Shown one piece after another: positions 1 to 11,734 of a stretch of 64,000 nucleotides of DNA. Within the stretch, counting starts at the first letter, position 1. The number at the start of each line of letters is the position of its first letter. The notes below the pieces were generated by a model. That model had not been told where the DNA came from. It searched no databases and saw only the letters and a program-made list of their open reading frames with translations. This DNA is from Pyrus communis (Eukaryota; Streptophyta; Magnoliopsida; Rosales; Rosaceae): contig NC_084807.1 in NCBI RefSeq assembly GCF_963583255.1, positions 17,073,072 through 17,137,071 on the forward strand, written 5' to 3'. The position numbers and the translations under genes are program-made.

Positions 1-106
1 CTCTTTATTCTTTTCCATCGAAGGCTCTTAATGCGCTAATAATGGATAGTAATGAAGTTTATGTTCATTTGAATTCTTAATTAAGCCTACTACACTAACA
101 TTGCAG

Positions 107-3100
107 ATTAATCGCTCACCATCATACACCTTCAGTGCCAATATCACTGTGGAAGGATGTACGACCCTAACCATGTGGGGCCCAGAATGCAATCAGACAA
201 TTAACCCACTTTCATGTGCTCTATCTAACAGCTACAGTGCTGCAGACAATTCTTCAGAAGCTGGTTTGTATAACCAAACACTTGAATATGTAATTTCATG
301 TAAAAACAATTTTGGCACTTGTCATGGAGATGGCGAGCCCAAATTCTACTCTTTGGATGTAGTGGGAGTATCGCAAGAGTTGAAAATTTTGGCAAAGGAT
401 GTTTGGTTAAATGTAACGTTTTCAAATAACACCAAGAATGTTAGTGATATTAATTTAATGTGTTATGCACGGCATGGTGCAATACCTTCAGAAACTGTGC
501 ATGACTATTCCAGTAATATAAACAAATCCCCATTGGTCATTCAATTTCCAAAGGTTGGAAGCTGGTATATTACTATTTTACCTCTCAACGTTTCAAAAGA
601 GCTTGGAGGGAGTCTGGATACTGACACAAAAGTTTGTTATTCCCTGGAATCAAAACTGCTTGAATGTCCGGAGGGCAAGGCTGGAGCAAATTGTACAGGG
701 GAAATATACACCCTTCAGGTGGGCTTGCTGATAAATATGTTTCTGCTTCTGTGAAAGTTCGTGAAATTTCTAATTTCTTCTAAGTGGTAATTTATTTGTT
801 TGATTTCCACATTGATATTGTTAATACTTCTATATGTTGCAATCTTAGATGACAGAACAGTTTCTGTGTATTTAATTTTATTCTTGATGCTTTAGGAAAC
901 TTACTGGCAGGAATGATTTATTGACAAGCTGAGAATGGTTGTATGCAGACATCGCTGAGGAAAGGTTCAAGCTACTTTGAATACTACTATTTACCCGTCA
1001 GTGAAAAAGTGTCTCCTGATTCAGCCAATTTTCCTCTTGATCCTCTTTCAACGAACTCCTCGCATGGTGGACAACCAGAAGAAACATGGACTTACTTTGT
1101 CATGGACATTCCGCATGGAGCAGCAGGAGGAAACATGCACATTCGATTAAACTCAGATGAAAGGGTTAACTATGAAGTATATGCTAGATACGGTGGATTA
1201 CCATCTCTTGCTAGCTGGGACTATTTCTATTCAAACAGGACAAGCAGTAGTGATGGCTCCATGTTTTTTAACTTATATAATTCAAGTGAAGACAAGGTCG
1301 ATTTTTACATTTTGTACGTTAGAGAAGGAACTTGGAGCTTTGGTCTAAAGCATCTCAACACCACCAGTGATGCTTTGAAAGTTCCGACTAGCATGTCTGT
1401 TTCACTTGAAAGATGCCCGAGAAGGTGCTCTTCACATGGAAAATGCGAAACTGCGTTGGATGCCAGTGGATTGACATCATACAGGTTTATTTTTAATCCT
1501 TCACTTTATGGTTTTTTTTTATCTATTCAGTTTCCTTTTTTGGAACACCTATGTTTTAAATTTCTTGGTTAGTAAGATAGCTGACACCTTAATTAATCTT
1601 GCAATTGTAATTGCGAACAGTATAGTTTTCTAATATTAATTTTTTTGTCAGCTTCTGCTCATGTGATCGGGACCATGGAGGCTTTGACTGTAGTATTCAA
1701 CTTGTAACACCTCATGGTATGTGTTATTTCAGCAGTGAACTTATACAAAATTGTTGTCTATGCCGTTGGTCTTTTTTAACTTTTTCTGCACATAGTTCGA
1801 AACATGCTAATGTAGTCTGGTTCTCATTGAATGAGGTTCGTTTGTCCTGCAGCCGGTAATATGAATTTTCCTCCAGGAAGCAAATTGAAATAGAAAGTGT
1901 TAAGACAAAATCTGCAAAAATAGGTTCCGCTATTTTGGAGAAATAAAATGTAGATGATCATTTAGCGAAAAAGATTTTTTGGAAAACAATATAGACTTGT
2001 CTAAGTATATACTGTATCTGCTTAGTTTGGCTGACATAGGCCCTGAATCTGGTATAGTTAGTTTGAAGTGGTTTTCTACAAAGTTATTATTTACGTTGCA
2101 AACTACTACAATTGTTCTCTTATTTATTTCCCTGCCTGAAAATTGTCATAGGGCACGTATGGCAATCCATTTTTCTTATTGCGTCAAATGCTGCAGCAGC
2201 ACTTCCTGCATTTTGGGCCCTTCGACAGAAGGTAATACTTTTAACTTTGATTCACAATAACTAGACTTCTTCAAACATAATGTAATAATATATTACTAGT
2301 TGAAGTTTGTGACAGTACTCTCCATAAGATTATCCTAAGTGGACACTGAACTGATGCCATATTGGTTTGATTCAATTCTGAAATTTAGACGATTTTCATT
2401 ATCCAGCCGGAAACCTTTTTTTGCTTTTAACAAGTATACCATGATTTCTATTTGCAGGCATTGGCAGAGTGGGTGATATTTACATCTAGTGGAATTGCAA
2501 GCGGAATATATCATGCATGTGATGTGGGAACCTGGTGTCCTCTGGGCTTTGGTGTCTTACAGGTACACTTCTTTCTCTATTTTCCTTCTTAAAGAAATAA
2601 CTATTGATCGAACCTTTTGTTTTTAATGAGATAGAAAGATAATATCTTTCAAAGATTTGGTGTTACAAACTTATGAAGACACTCGTAAAAATAATAAACA
2701 ATGAGAACGGGATACGCAAGTAATGGCAAAAGACTGGACGCATTTGAAGCGGACAAATCTGTCGTGTAATTAAGCAGTTATATACATTGCATTAAATCTG
2801 TGTGATTAATTAGTTATCTGGAAATTTCAGTTCATGGACTTCTGGCTCTCTTTCATGGCCGTAGTGAGCACATTTGTGTACCTAGGCACATTTGAAGACG
2901 ATCTTAAGAGAGCAGTACACACAGCCGTTGCAATCCTTACTGCCCTTATGGCTTATACTAAGGCCACAAGGTATAGTTACCGTGCATTTTAAATCTGGAC
3001 CAGTTTTTAGTAATTCCATTATGCATCTAACCATGCTGAACTTTGCAGGCCGGCCAATATTATTCTTGTAATGGTAATTGGCACCGCGGCTCTTCTTATT

Positions 3101-3571
3101 GGGTGGCTGATAGAATTGTCAACCAGGTTTAGGTCATTTTCCTTTTCGACCGGATTCTCCTTAAATATGATTGAAAGGTGGGTATCCTTGGAACGCTACG
3201 ATGTTATTTTAAATTAGCATGGGCTGGGCAGGCATCTACAATTTTCACAAACCCTATTTGAGTATAATAGCCCTAGTAGATAAGTTGATGGTAGCCCGTT
3301 AACTTTTGCGGTGACATTTTTATGGCGGAGTTATATTTATGCTTATCCATTCCATTCCCTTTTCTAAAATACAAACGGATTACGCAGGTTGCAAGCTGTT
3401 AAGGGATGGCTCAAGAACCTCATTAAGACAATTATTACAAGATTTCGCTGGGGTTTTGTACTGGCAGGTTTAGTTGCATTAGCCCTTGCAGCAAGTAGCT
3501 GGGTACTGGAGACCAGTGAAAGCTACTGGATTTGGCACAGGTATAGTTATATAATGAAAATCTCTCTCTTT

Positions 3572-3613
<42 letters not shown>

Positions 3614-3786
3614 GAATGGTGCATAAAATGATTTGCAGCATTTGGCACATAACAATATATACATCTTCCTTCTTCTTCCTATGCTCGAAAGCAAGTCCTG
3701 TAACTACGGTAGAGACGGAGAATCAAATGCCACCAAATGGAGCCTATGAATTGACTCGACAAGATTCATTTTCAAGAGGCCAATAA
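107..3786 (+). CDS. PGAP6/TMEM8-like transmembrane protein with EGF-like module (5' partial, nine exons)
   Basis: The exons I assign are 107-718, 949-1484, 1652-1716, 2152-2231, 2458-2562, 2831-2970, 3049-3177, 3388-3540 and 3639-3786. All have AG/GT borders and compatible phases, giving 655 codons plus TAA. The window starts in an intron, so signal peptide and start are missing. The N-terminal ~350 residues are extracellular-type, rich in N-x-S/T sites and cysteines. A Cys-rich EGF-like module (CPRRCSSHGKC ... CSCDRDHGGFDC) is built across the exon 2/3 junction. About seven hydrophobic segments follow from exon 4 onward. CREST-superfamily hallmarks are visible: Ser and His in SGIYHACD, Asp in FMDFW, and two His in HSIWH near the C-terminus. 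Mammalian PGAP6 is a GPI-specific phospholipase A2; the plant role is not established, so GPI-anchor lipid hydrolysis is inference. The gene converges with the kinase gene on the other strand. Confidence 0.88.
3576..3607. repeat. (CT)n microsatellite
   Basis: A pure CT run of about 16 units lies just after the donor site of exon 8 of the PGAP6-like gene, inside the last intron. It is a length-polymorphism candidate with no coding effect. Confidence 0.95.
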
Positions 3787-4593
3787 CGAGAAGAATAGTA
3801 CGGGAAATTTTGCGGAGGTAAGGTTATAGAAAAAAGAAATAACATTTTTTTTTACTGCCAAGGTAAAATGTTTTGGGAGATGGAAGGTTTGTGAATATTT
3901 ACTGTATAGGTAGGCAGTATTTTTAGTTGGAGAAATATGAGAGAGTTATAAGTTATTGAAGGTCCTCGGAGGAAAATTAAAGACGATGTTTAGTTTGGTC
4001 ATTGGAAGTGTAAATGGTAATATTATTTTCATGTGAGTCTTTTGATTTGGCTCCTACTTTTTGTTTATGTTTATATCTTCCTGAAACTCTTACCATTGTC
4101 GCCAAATGGTGACCGGCCCCAATTTATCAACCGGACTCGCTTCAAACATGTATCCGTCCTTTCTAACCAAGTAGAGACTGAGTGCCGCTAAATTAGCTAA
4201 TCATCTCATCCACCCTTAGTTATTATAATCCCAATACGCTCGTATATTTGATAAAAGATAAGAATACACGCATATCGAATTTGATAGCTTAAAATACAAG
4301 CTGCCTTTATAAACGTACAAGATCCTCCAACAACAATAAACAACTCAATAAAACTTTCAATTAACCAAAATACACTCAAAATCAAGGTGTCCTATACACA
4401 ATCTGAACTGCAGAATCATTCTTCAAGAAATTACTCGATTTGCTACTCAAATTGCTCATGCACATTTACCGCGCAGTTCTTTTTTACCAAAACGCAACCA
4501 CTCTTCGTGTTCCAGCTCCGGTAAAACCATATCATCATTACATTCCGTTTACTGGGAGCACCAAGACTCATTGTTTTGTCACTCTTCTCATGT
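3787..4593. other. Convergent intergenic region
   Basis: About 800 bp lies between the stop codons of the PGAP6-like gene (+) and the CRCK-like gene (-). It should hold both 3' UTRs. I see no ORF, repeat or RNA gene in it. Confidence 0.6.
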
Positions 4594-6978
4594 TCAGGTA
4601 CTCGTCTGTGAACGGCTAGAAAATGAACGGAAGTTTGGAGCTAATACCTCTTTGTAATCCTTACGGATGCTCCAGAGGATCTCCGCGCACCTCCTCATGC
4701 TAGGCCGGTTCTGTCTGCGTGGAGCCAAGCATTGCAATGCTAGTTCAAGGATCTTTTCGATGGCTAGATTATTTGCTTCTGTCTGTTCTAACCTTGGGTC
4801 CAAAATCGAAAGAGCATCTCCATCAGTAAACTTCTTCATAGCCTGCAAAACCAACCCCGAGTTATGTGTTACATTCCCACGTAAACCGAGTAATGTGATA
4901 AAAGAGCGAAGAGGAGAAGTTCATACCCATTTTGCAGTTATTCGTTCCTTGATGTCCCGTTTGGCCTCAATTGGGCGCCTGCCTGTAACTAGCTCAACCA
5001 GTAGTACACCAAATGAAAAGACATCACTCTTCTCCGTGAGTTGATATGTTCTCAGGTACTCGGGGTCCAAATACCCAGCGGTTCCTTTGACTTGAGTGGA
5101 AACATGGGTTTCACCTGAATCACTATCAGCAGCAAGCCTGGCAAAACCAAAGTCAGCTACCTTGGCCCTGAAGTTTTCAGTTAGGAGAATGTTGGAAGAC
5201 TTAATGTCTCGATGAATAATCGGATGATCTGCCAATTAAAGCCAAGCACGGACCTGTTAGTTCCCCGACACAGATTCTACAACTCTAAGTGAACTAAAAC
5301 AGGAGATTTACCCGTGTACATATGCAGATAGGTGACGGCATGAGCCACATCAATTGCAATGTCTAGCCGTGCTGCAAGGTCAAGAATCTGACCGTACAAA
5401 CCTGCACTTTGCATTGTATCACATTTTAGGCACTCAAGGTGATGCATTTATGTGCCAAGGTGCACCAATACACGCTCAATCTCGCGCACAGGCACACACG
5501 GCACACAGAAAGGAAAGAGGAAGAAAAGAGAGTAACACAAATAGAACTTACATTCCAAATGTTGTCTGAGGGTTCCATTAGGAACATACTCGACAACAAT
5601 AATCTTTTCGTCTTCATGCTCCAAATACCCGTAGAACTTGACCAAATTCAAATGCTCCACCTGAGCCAGCATTTGAATCTCGCTTTGGAACTCCACTCCC
5701 AAATGCTTGTCATATACACTCTGAAAACAAAAGTAACCACTCAGTTAAATCCGAAATCACACGCCGGTTTTAGCCATACAACGGTCATAGAAACATGACA
5801 AGTTGAATATAATGTAACAAACTTGAAGCCAACCTTTTTAGCGCGTTTGATTGCAACAAGGGTCCCGTCTCCTAGTCTCCCCTTATAAACTGTCCCAAAG
5901 CCGCCTTGTCCGATCTTCAAAGACGGAGAGAAGTTCTTTGTGGCCTTGTTTATTTCTTCCATGCTGAACTTTAGAATCCCGGGCTCACTCCCGTGCCTCG
6001 AGTTATTTGAGTTGGAGTAGATGCCTCGACTTGAACTGCGCCTTCTCTCGCTCCCATCTCTCGACGCATCCGAAAATACTAGGAAAAACAACTTTCTTGT
6101 TCAGTATACCTCATAAAACTCATTAAACAGCTAATTCGATTCAATTATTTGTCATGGCATTGAGTAGTTTGTCTCTTCTTACAGATACGAAGGAGAAGAA
6201 AACAAATGGCAGCCTAATACTTTCTTCATTTTTTAATCAAAACAGGCCAGTGGTTCTTAATTCTACTAAACTTCATTCATACACGCAAATGTACAGGCAA
6301 ATGCTAGTATTATATAATGATAAAAGAAAAACTCGGAAAAATAATCCATAACCGTGGGTTGCGAATGAAGGGAAAGCCGCTGATCAGGAATTTAACATAA
6401 CGGAATGGAGGAATTGGTGTTCCTGGGATTACTTTTTTAACGGCTAAAAGTGTTTTCTGACAAGTAAAAGGAACTCTTAATGATGTCTAGTAGAAAATCT
6501 TAAAAGCGCTTCTGGATCGTTAAAACGCTTAGGTGCCAAAGCATGTTCATAGCAAAAGAAGTATAAGTAATTTGGGCTGAAGTACTTTCTACAAAAGCAA
6601 TTCAAAAACGTGCCCTCCTCACAATGACCTTATTGAAAAGACTTGAAATTTCTAAAATTCGATCTCCACCAAAAATCTACATTTTTTACCAGTCCCAGTT
6701 CAGATTCCTCAAAACAAAAAGGACTTACCGGAGGGAGCGTTGAACTCCACAGAATCACCGAAGCTTACGGAGCTCTTCGTCTCCGGCGGTGTGAAGCACG
6801 AGATGAAGGCCCCGGCGACAGAGCGGGCGGCGACGGAGACCACGCTCCGTCCGGAGCTGGACGTTTGACCGGTTGAGGATAGGGAGTAGGGCGAGCTCGG
6901 AGAGTAGGGGATCCGGTCCGGCGTGCTCCGCGGGTCAGAGGTAGGATTCCGGCTTCCGTACGATGGGGTTCGCCTCAT
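4594..6978 (-). CDS. CRCK2: Calmodulin-binding receptor-like cytoplasmic kinase (CRCK2-like)
   Basis: Six exons on the minus strand: 6978-6729, 6078-5834, 5720-5552, 5401-5312, 5228-4927 and 4842-4594. All have canonical borders and the phases close to 435 codons including TGA. The start [12 protein letters not shown] is followed by a Ser-rich N-terminus of ~130 residues without signal peptide or membrane segment. The kinase domain is intact: glycine loop [10 protein letters not shown] (about residue 139), VAIK lysine (~161), HRD (~258), DFG (~278) and LDPEY. HRD has the RD arginine. The order [16 protein letters not shown] before the glycine loop is typical of CRCK1-3, which bind calmodulin near the start of the kinase domain in Arabidopsis. 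Calmodulin binding here is inferred from the family, and subgroup number 2 rather than 1 or 3 is a best guess. Length fits the family (~410-470 aa). No lesions are seen. Confidence 0.93.
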
Positions 6979-7066
6979 TTCAGAGAGAGAGAGAGGGAGA
7001 GAGATGGGACTAGACGTGAAAATGGCGGGTGGTTGTAAGCCCTGCGAAGTTGAGAGAGAGAGAAGA
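6979..7066 (-). promoter_or_regulatory. GA-rich 5' leader of the kinase gene
   Basis: Upstream of the ATG at 6978, the plus strand carries GAGAGA tracts (about 6981-7003 and 7051-7063), which read as CT-rich in the kinase sense. CT-rich leaders close to the start are common in plant genes. I could not place a TATA box or transcription start confidently. Confidence 0.4.
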
Positions 7067-8017
7067 CTTTGATTTTCAAAAGGAGGCTAACGTGCGCCGT
7101 TGACGTCAAGCGTGTTAAAGAGCAGGACCAGGTGCAAAATAATTGGGTTTCATTTTCGCTATAAGATTTTCAATTTAATTTCTCCCATTTAATATCCAAA
7201 CATTATATTCTTATAATTTATTTATACTATTTTTCTAATAGAGATGATACTGATATGCGTCGACAAATTACATTTTTATTATAAAAATTATATAAATAAT
7301 AATACAATTAGATAGTAATTACGAGACTCACATAAGTCACTTGAAAAATTAATTAAAAACAATATTATGGTCTTTCAACTTTAAAGTTAAACTGCTATTT
7401 TATAAAAAGTTTATCCTGTGGCGCTTATTTTTAGTCCACAAGACACGGGTTGATGCCAAGTGGCTTTCATAACTGTGAATCCGAAAAGTAAGGGACTTTT
7501 TTATAAAAGAAATTTCTATTGGTTGATTGTATACATCTTTTAACCCATCTAGCATTATTTTGGCATATATATCAAGCGAAAAATTCGATAGTCAACAAGC
7601 GTTACGTTAAATAACAAATATTATCTTGATTGCTAATTGACAAAAGAACCAGTGACATAAAGATTTGTAACTTTATTGCTACACTATCAAATTACGACAA
7701 TAAGAAAACTATCACCAACTCCATACCGAAAAGATAGCAGTGAAATTAACATTGTATTTTGAGTTCTCCTATTAATATCCATTTCTTAATCACTAGATAT
7801 TAAACAACTTTTTGTTCAGTTTATTTTTTGTGGTTTCGATTCGAAGAAGTGATTGTCAAAATATTTGGTTGGACCACCGACAGTTTTCTTGATTAGATCG
7901 CTCATGCATGCCTGTCTCCAACCCTTTACCATGACTAAGTAAAAGGCATAATTTGTGCGCACCTCCTGCCAAACAAAATTGCAAACCATAATTCACGTGA
8001 TGCCTTTTCTAATCACA
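7067..8017. other. AT-rich intergenic region
   Basis: The region upstream of the kinase gene is strongly AT-rich. I see no exon chain, element ends or repeats. It presumably includes promoter DNA of the kinase. Confidence 0.5.
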
Positions 8018-8025
8018 TCCATAAT

Positions 8026-8445
8026 TAGGGGTGATTCGATATAGGATCCCAGTAAATGTTCAGAGCAGAAATTTGAATGTCAATCCCGAACTAAATTTTG
8101 ATATTCTCAATTTTTGGGATTCCCGAAACGTCTACGGTATTTCGAGATGGATCTAGACTAGATTTTGTTTTTGGGCTTTTTTGGTTGAAATTTGAGATTT
8201 TTGTGCTGTGAGCTAAAAATTGGATTTTGGCTTGAAATTTTGTTGCCCAATTTTATATCAATTGAAATTTAGGCTTTTTATATCATACCAATTTCAAACC
8301 AATTCATTCATACCAAGTCAAATTGATGTTCCAAAGTTCCAAACTACTTAATTTCATACTTCTATTTCTAATACAGTCTACTATCAAACTACTTAAATTC
8401 AACAATTAACATGCATGCTACCAAAATAAATAAATAAATAAATAT

Positions 8446-8487
<42 letters not shown>

Positions 8488-8677
8488 TTTGGTTCGGTTT
8501 CGGTTCGGGATTCCTGAACCATTGAATATGTAATCCCGATTTCCAGACCGAAAGATTTGTGATCGGTTTAGTATGGAGTCCCGAAAATATCGGTATTATC
8601 GGTGTGGTAATTTTTCGGTATAAAATCGAAATTTTTTTTGTTTTGTTTAAGATTTTCGGGAAAATTTTCCAGCCCTT
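8026..8677. mobile_element. Non-autonomous hAT-type element
   Basis: The ends are TAGGGGTG and CAGCCCTT, imperfect terminal inverted repeats of the hAT AGGG type. They are flanked by the 8-bp duplication TCCATAAT (8018-8025) and TCCATACT (8678-8685), 7 of 8 matching. The interior has hAT-MITE-like sub-terminal CGGTTTCGGTTCGG runs and an (AT)n tract near 8458-8482. There is no transposase ORF. Length is 652 bp. Confidence 0.62.
8458..8482. repeat. (AT)n / (CA)n microsatellite
   Basis: A TAAA run, then CA repeats, then about 12 AT units, lies inside the hAT-type element. Confidence 0.9.
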
Positions 8678-8702
8678 TCCATACTACACAAGATTAGCAA
8701 AT

Positions 8703-8816
8703 AATGTTGCAATTTTGTGAAGACGTCCCACCAAACAATGTTGCAATTTTGTGAAGACGTCCCACCAAACAATGTTGCAATTTTGTGAAGACGTCCCACC
8801 AAACAATGTTGCAATT
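8703..8816. repeat. 34-bp minisatellite, 3.4 copies
   Basis: The unit starts AATGTTGCAATTTTG and ends CACCAAAC. Units are at 8703-8736, 8737-8770 and 8771-8804, with a 12-bp partial copy after. The copies are identical, so the expansion is recent. Confidence 0.95.
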
Positions 8817-9955
8817 GAATTATAAATATTATTTTCTGTCACTTTTGGATGGCATTGAACCTTCGACTTTCCTCGTCCAGATCAATTACGTCGGAAGGGA
8901 TTTTAGTTCATCTGTATAAAACATACGAATTCAGAAACTTACTCTACAATCCACAAAGATCAATTTACTAAAACTTGGATTAGAAGTTAATCAACTTTGA
9001 CACAACTCTGCAATCTGCAGTTTGTTGAATATTGCCACAATTTCAAGGAACCTCTCCCAATCAACATCTCTTATATTAGCAACAATGAAGGGGATTTTTC
9101 ACTCGATGGATGAAATCATGTGACTCAACAACAAATAGACAGAAATGATAAAATTTTCTATTGCTTCGATTACGTGAATCCTTCTTGTAATTTACTCAGA
9201 TTTTGAATTTCGTCCTTGTAATTTTAATCTTTGCAATTTGGGTTTTTTTTTTATTTTAAAACAAGAAGGTGTGCACAAAAATTTTTAGAAAAAAATTAAC
9301 TTAGTTGACAGTTTGAATTGACTTGAAAACAACATGAACCACCAGGGCGAAAACGCAGGAAAAAAAATGTTGAAACGAAAGTGAAAATTCGAATAAACTA
9401 TAGGAACCATTAGTAAAAATTGGCTTTTGAATTTTGATTGGTCTGGTGGGTACTGGATTTGAGATTGTTTAGTTCTCAATTAAGTTTGGCTTTCCTTGAT
9501 CCAAAATGTAAACATTAATCCTCTATCACACCAAGCTCAAAGTAAGGTTAGGATAGTGATAGGAGGGTGCTGTGAAGATACAAGGATATGAAGACTCAAG
9601 CTTTCTCTCCCTTGGATACAGGTTTGGTTCATGCATGGCATAACAAACTGCATTTACGTTTCTTGTCTAGTGTGTTCTGCCTAGCCAAGTATGTGCACAT
9701 GCTTTACACTGAATATGTCATCACACAACCTTTTGTTCATGTCCTATCACCTTTTCATAGGTGCATTCACAGTGAGTTGGCTGCAGTTTAACAGTTTTCA
9801 CCAAAATATCTACACACTGATGTGAAAGTTTTGTGGAGTAAACATGAGCTTATCATTTCAGGTTTTGGAGAGTGTATATGGGATTAGCTCTCAACTCCAA
9901 ATACCATTTCTCCCCGCAGCTTCGTGAAATCCTAGTTGTAGAAAACCTTGATGAA
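8817..9955. other. Intergenic region left of the outer retrotransposon
   Basis: Non-coding AT-rich DNA. Short ORFs here (for example 9588-9791) show no known domain. I recognise nothing else. Confidence 0.5.
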
Positions 9956-9960
9956 CTCAT

Positions 9961-10612
9961 TGTGGAGACAAAATTAATCTCAAAAATTTTAGAGGCGACA
10001 CATGAACTTTTTGCTTTAGAAAGACAAGATTGCCCTCATTAAATGGGCAGGCTTCTCAAATACTCCCACGCACAGCTCACACCCCTGAAGGTCCCTACAG
10101 ATGAATACGACTGCCCACAGCTCACCTGCCTTTGGCAAGGAAAAGTCAAAGCATTAAAGATAAAGATTAATTATCCAAACCCTATCTTTAATACATTCCC
10201 AATTGAAGATTGTCTTCATTCGAGTAAGCAATCGATATTTAAATCAATTAGGGATATTTACTTCATCATCTCAAGATATTATTTCCTATTAAATATCTTG
10301 AGAATAGTTCTCCATAAACCTTGGACAATAGGATGCCGCGTTTGTAGGGTAAAACCCTAACACTGTGGTCGGCCTTCAGCCTTCTTCCCTATATATATCC
10401 CCAATTCTACCAAATTTCAGTGAGCTTTTTCTACCCCTAAAAACCTTAAACACTCACTATTTTTAGAGAAACTAACTTAGGCATCGGAGATCCATTGGCC
10501 TAACCCCCCTCACCTCGTGGGCGCATGAGGCTTAGGTATTTGATCAAATATGTTGATTATTTTGCAGATGCATTTTCGTCAAAGCTAGAGATGGTGGAAA
10601 TTTGCATCGACA
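9961..10612 (+). repeat. 5' LTR of outer Tat element
   Basis: It starts TGTGGAGACAAA and ends GCATCGACA. It aligns along its whole length with 37967-38613, including the inverted motif ATCTCAAGATATTATTTCC and CCTCGTG near the 3' end. No well-formed primer binding site follows. Confidence 0.92.
10390..10398 (+). promoter_or_regulatory. TATA box in 5' LTR
   Basis: TATATATAT follows CTTCCC, and the same motif occurs at 38389-38397 in the 3' LTR. This is the likely core promoter of the outer element (inferred from position). Confidence 0.55.
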
Positions 10613-11734
10613 AATTGGTTATTTCATTGAAAGATGATTCAAATACTTGAAGAAACCTTTTGCATTTGATTTCTTGAATTTTCTGTTACGTTGAATTTCT
10701 TACACGTTGTATCAATTAATTTTTCCTAGAAAATTTTATCGATCAATCCCTGGAGAGAGGATCCAATGGTAGGAAATTTAGAAACCACGACGAATGGAAC
10801 CCTGTATGTACAATGATTTGATCTAGAGAGCAAAGATGAGGATGTAGCCTTACGACGGCGATCCTTAAGACTCAACACGATGATGGGAGGAGCCTTACCA
10901 TCGCAAAGCCACACCATTGCCATAGCCACCACTTTGCAGCCAATGGCAAGGACCACCACAGCAACAACGACCCAAGCTGAGTCCCAAGCGCACACTGCAG
11001 TGGCTCACTAAGGCACCAACAGGCTATGGACCAGAGGCCTAACCCATGCCAGCTGCCACAGCAGGCCCAGGGTAGAATGCCTAGCCCATTGCAGCAGTAG
11101 ACCCAGAACAGAACCCAAGCCACAGCAGCAGCTGCTACCATCTAGGCAACTAAACGGGGCCAGGCCCAAGACACCCAGCTAGCAGGCATGCCGCAGCAGC
11201 CCAACGGCCAGGAGGGCCCAATCCCGTGCAGGCATAATGCCAAGCACACGGCCTAACCACCCAGCCGGGTTGGCTCACCCCGCGGCTAACTCCTGCAACC
11301 CGACCCGCTGCCCAATCCAATCTGAGGTCACCTCTGGTGATTCTAATTCTGGCCACTGGCCCCGTGATCAACCCAAGAATGCCAGCTCTTGGCTCAAGCT
11401 TTATATCTGCAAGTCCACTACACTTCCATTACACATAGAGACACCCATTATCCAGACTCTTCCAATCCAAATGGTGAGTATCACTTGCCTCAGCTGGACA
11501 AGGGCAGATGATCGTGACTCATACCAGTAATGTCCTGGCAAACAACCGCTCAGCCTGCCATGAATCGTGCGTTCTGGTAGTATTCACTTTCATTTGGGCC
11601 ATCGAGAAAATTTCTTCTTTTACCTTAGTGTGAAGAGAAGCATTCATTCTTGACTCGGCTCACGAGTCAATGTGCATTCAAGGTTGGGTCCACACTTCGA
11701 CGAGCACTCCAGACATTCCAAGTGAAGTGTCCAC
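10613..11734 (+). other. Leader of outer element
   Basis: Internal region between 5' LTR and gag. Positions 10900-11300 are rich in CAGCA/GGCCCA low-complexity DNA. This opens long antisense frames that have no domain and are not called. Compare the similarly GC-rich stretch 37300-37740 before the 3' LTR. Confidence 0.5.

Noticed and set aside
1979..2260. 93-codon ORF overlapping exon 4 of the PGAP6-like gene
   Set aside because: It is mostly intron read-through; the true exon is 2152-2231 in a different frame.
8703..8816. CRISPR-like array
   Set aside because: Units abut without spacers and this is plant nuclear DNA.
10726..11371. Overlapping minus-strand ORFs of 73-89 codons in the leader of the outer element
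   Set aside because: They arise from GC-rich, CAGCA/GGCCCA low-complexity DNA, have no domain and biased composition (Trp, Leu, Cys runs).
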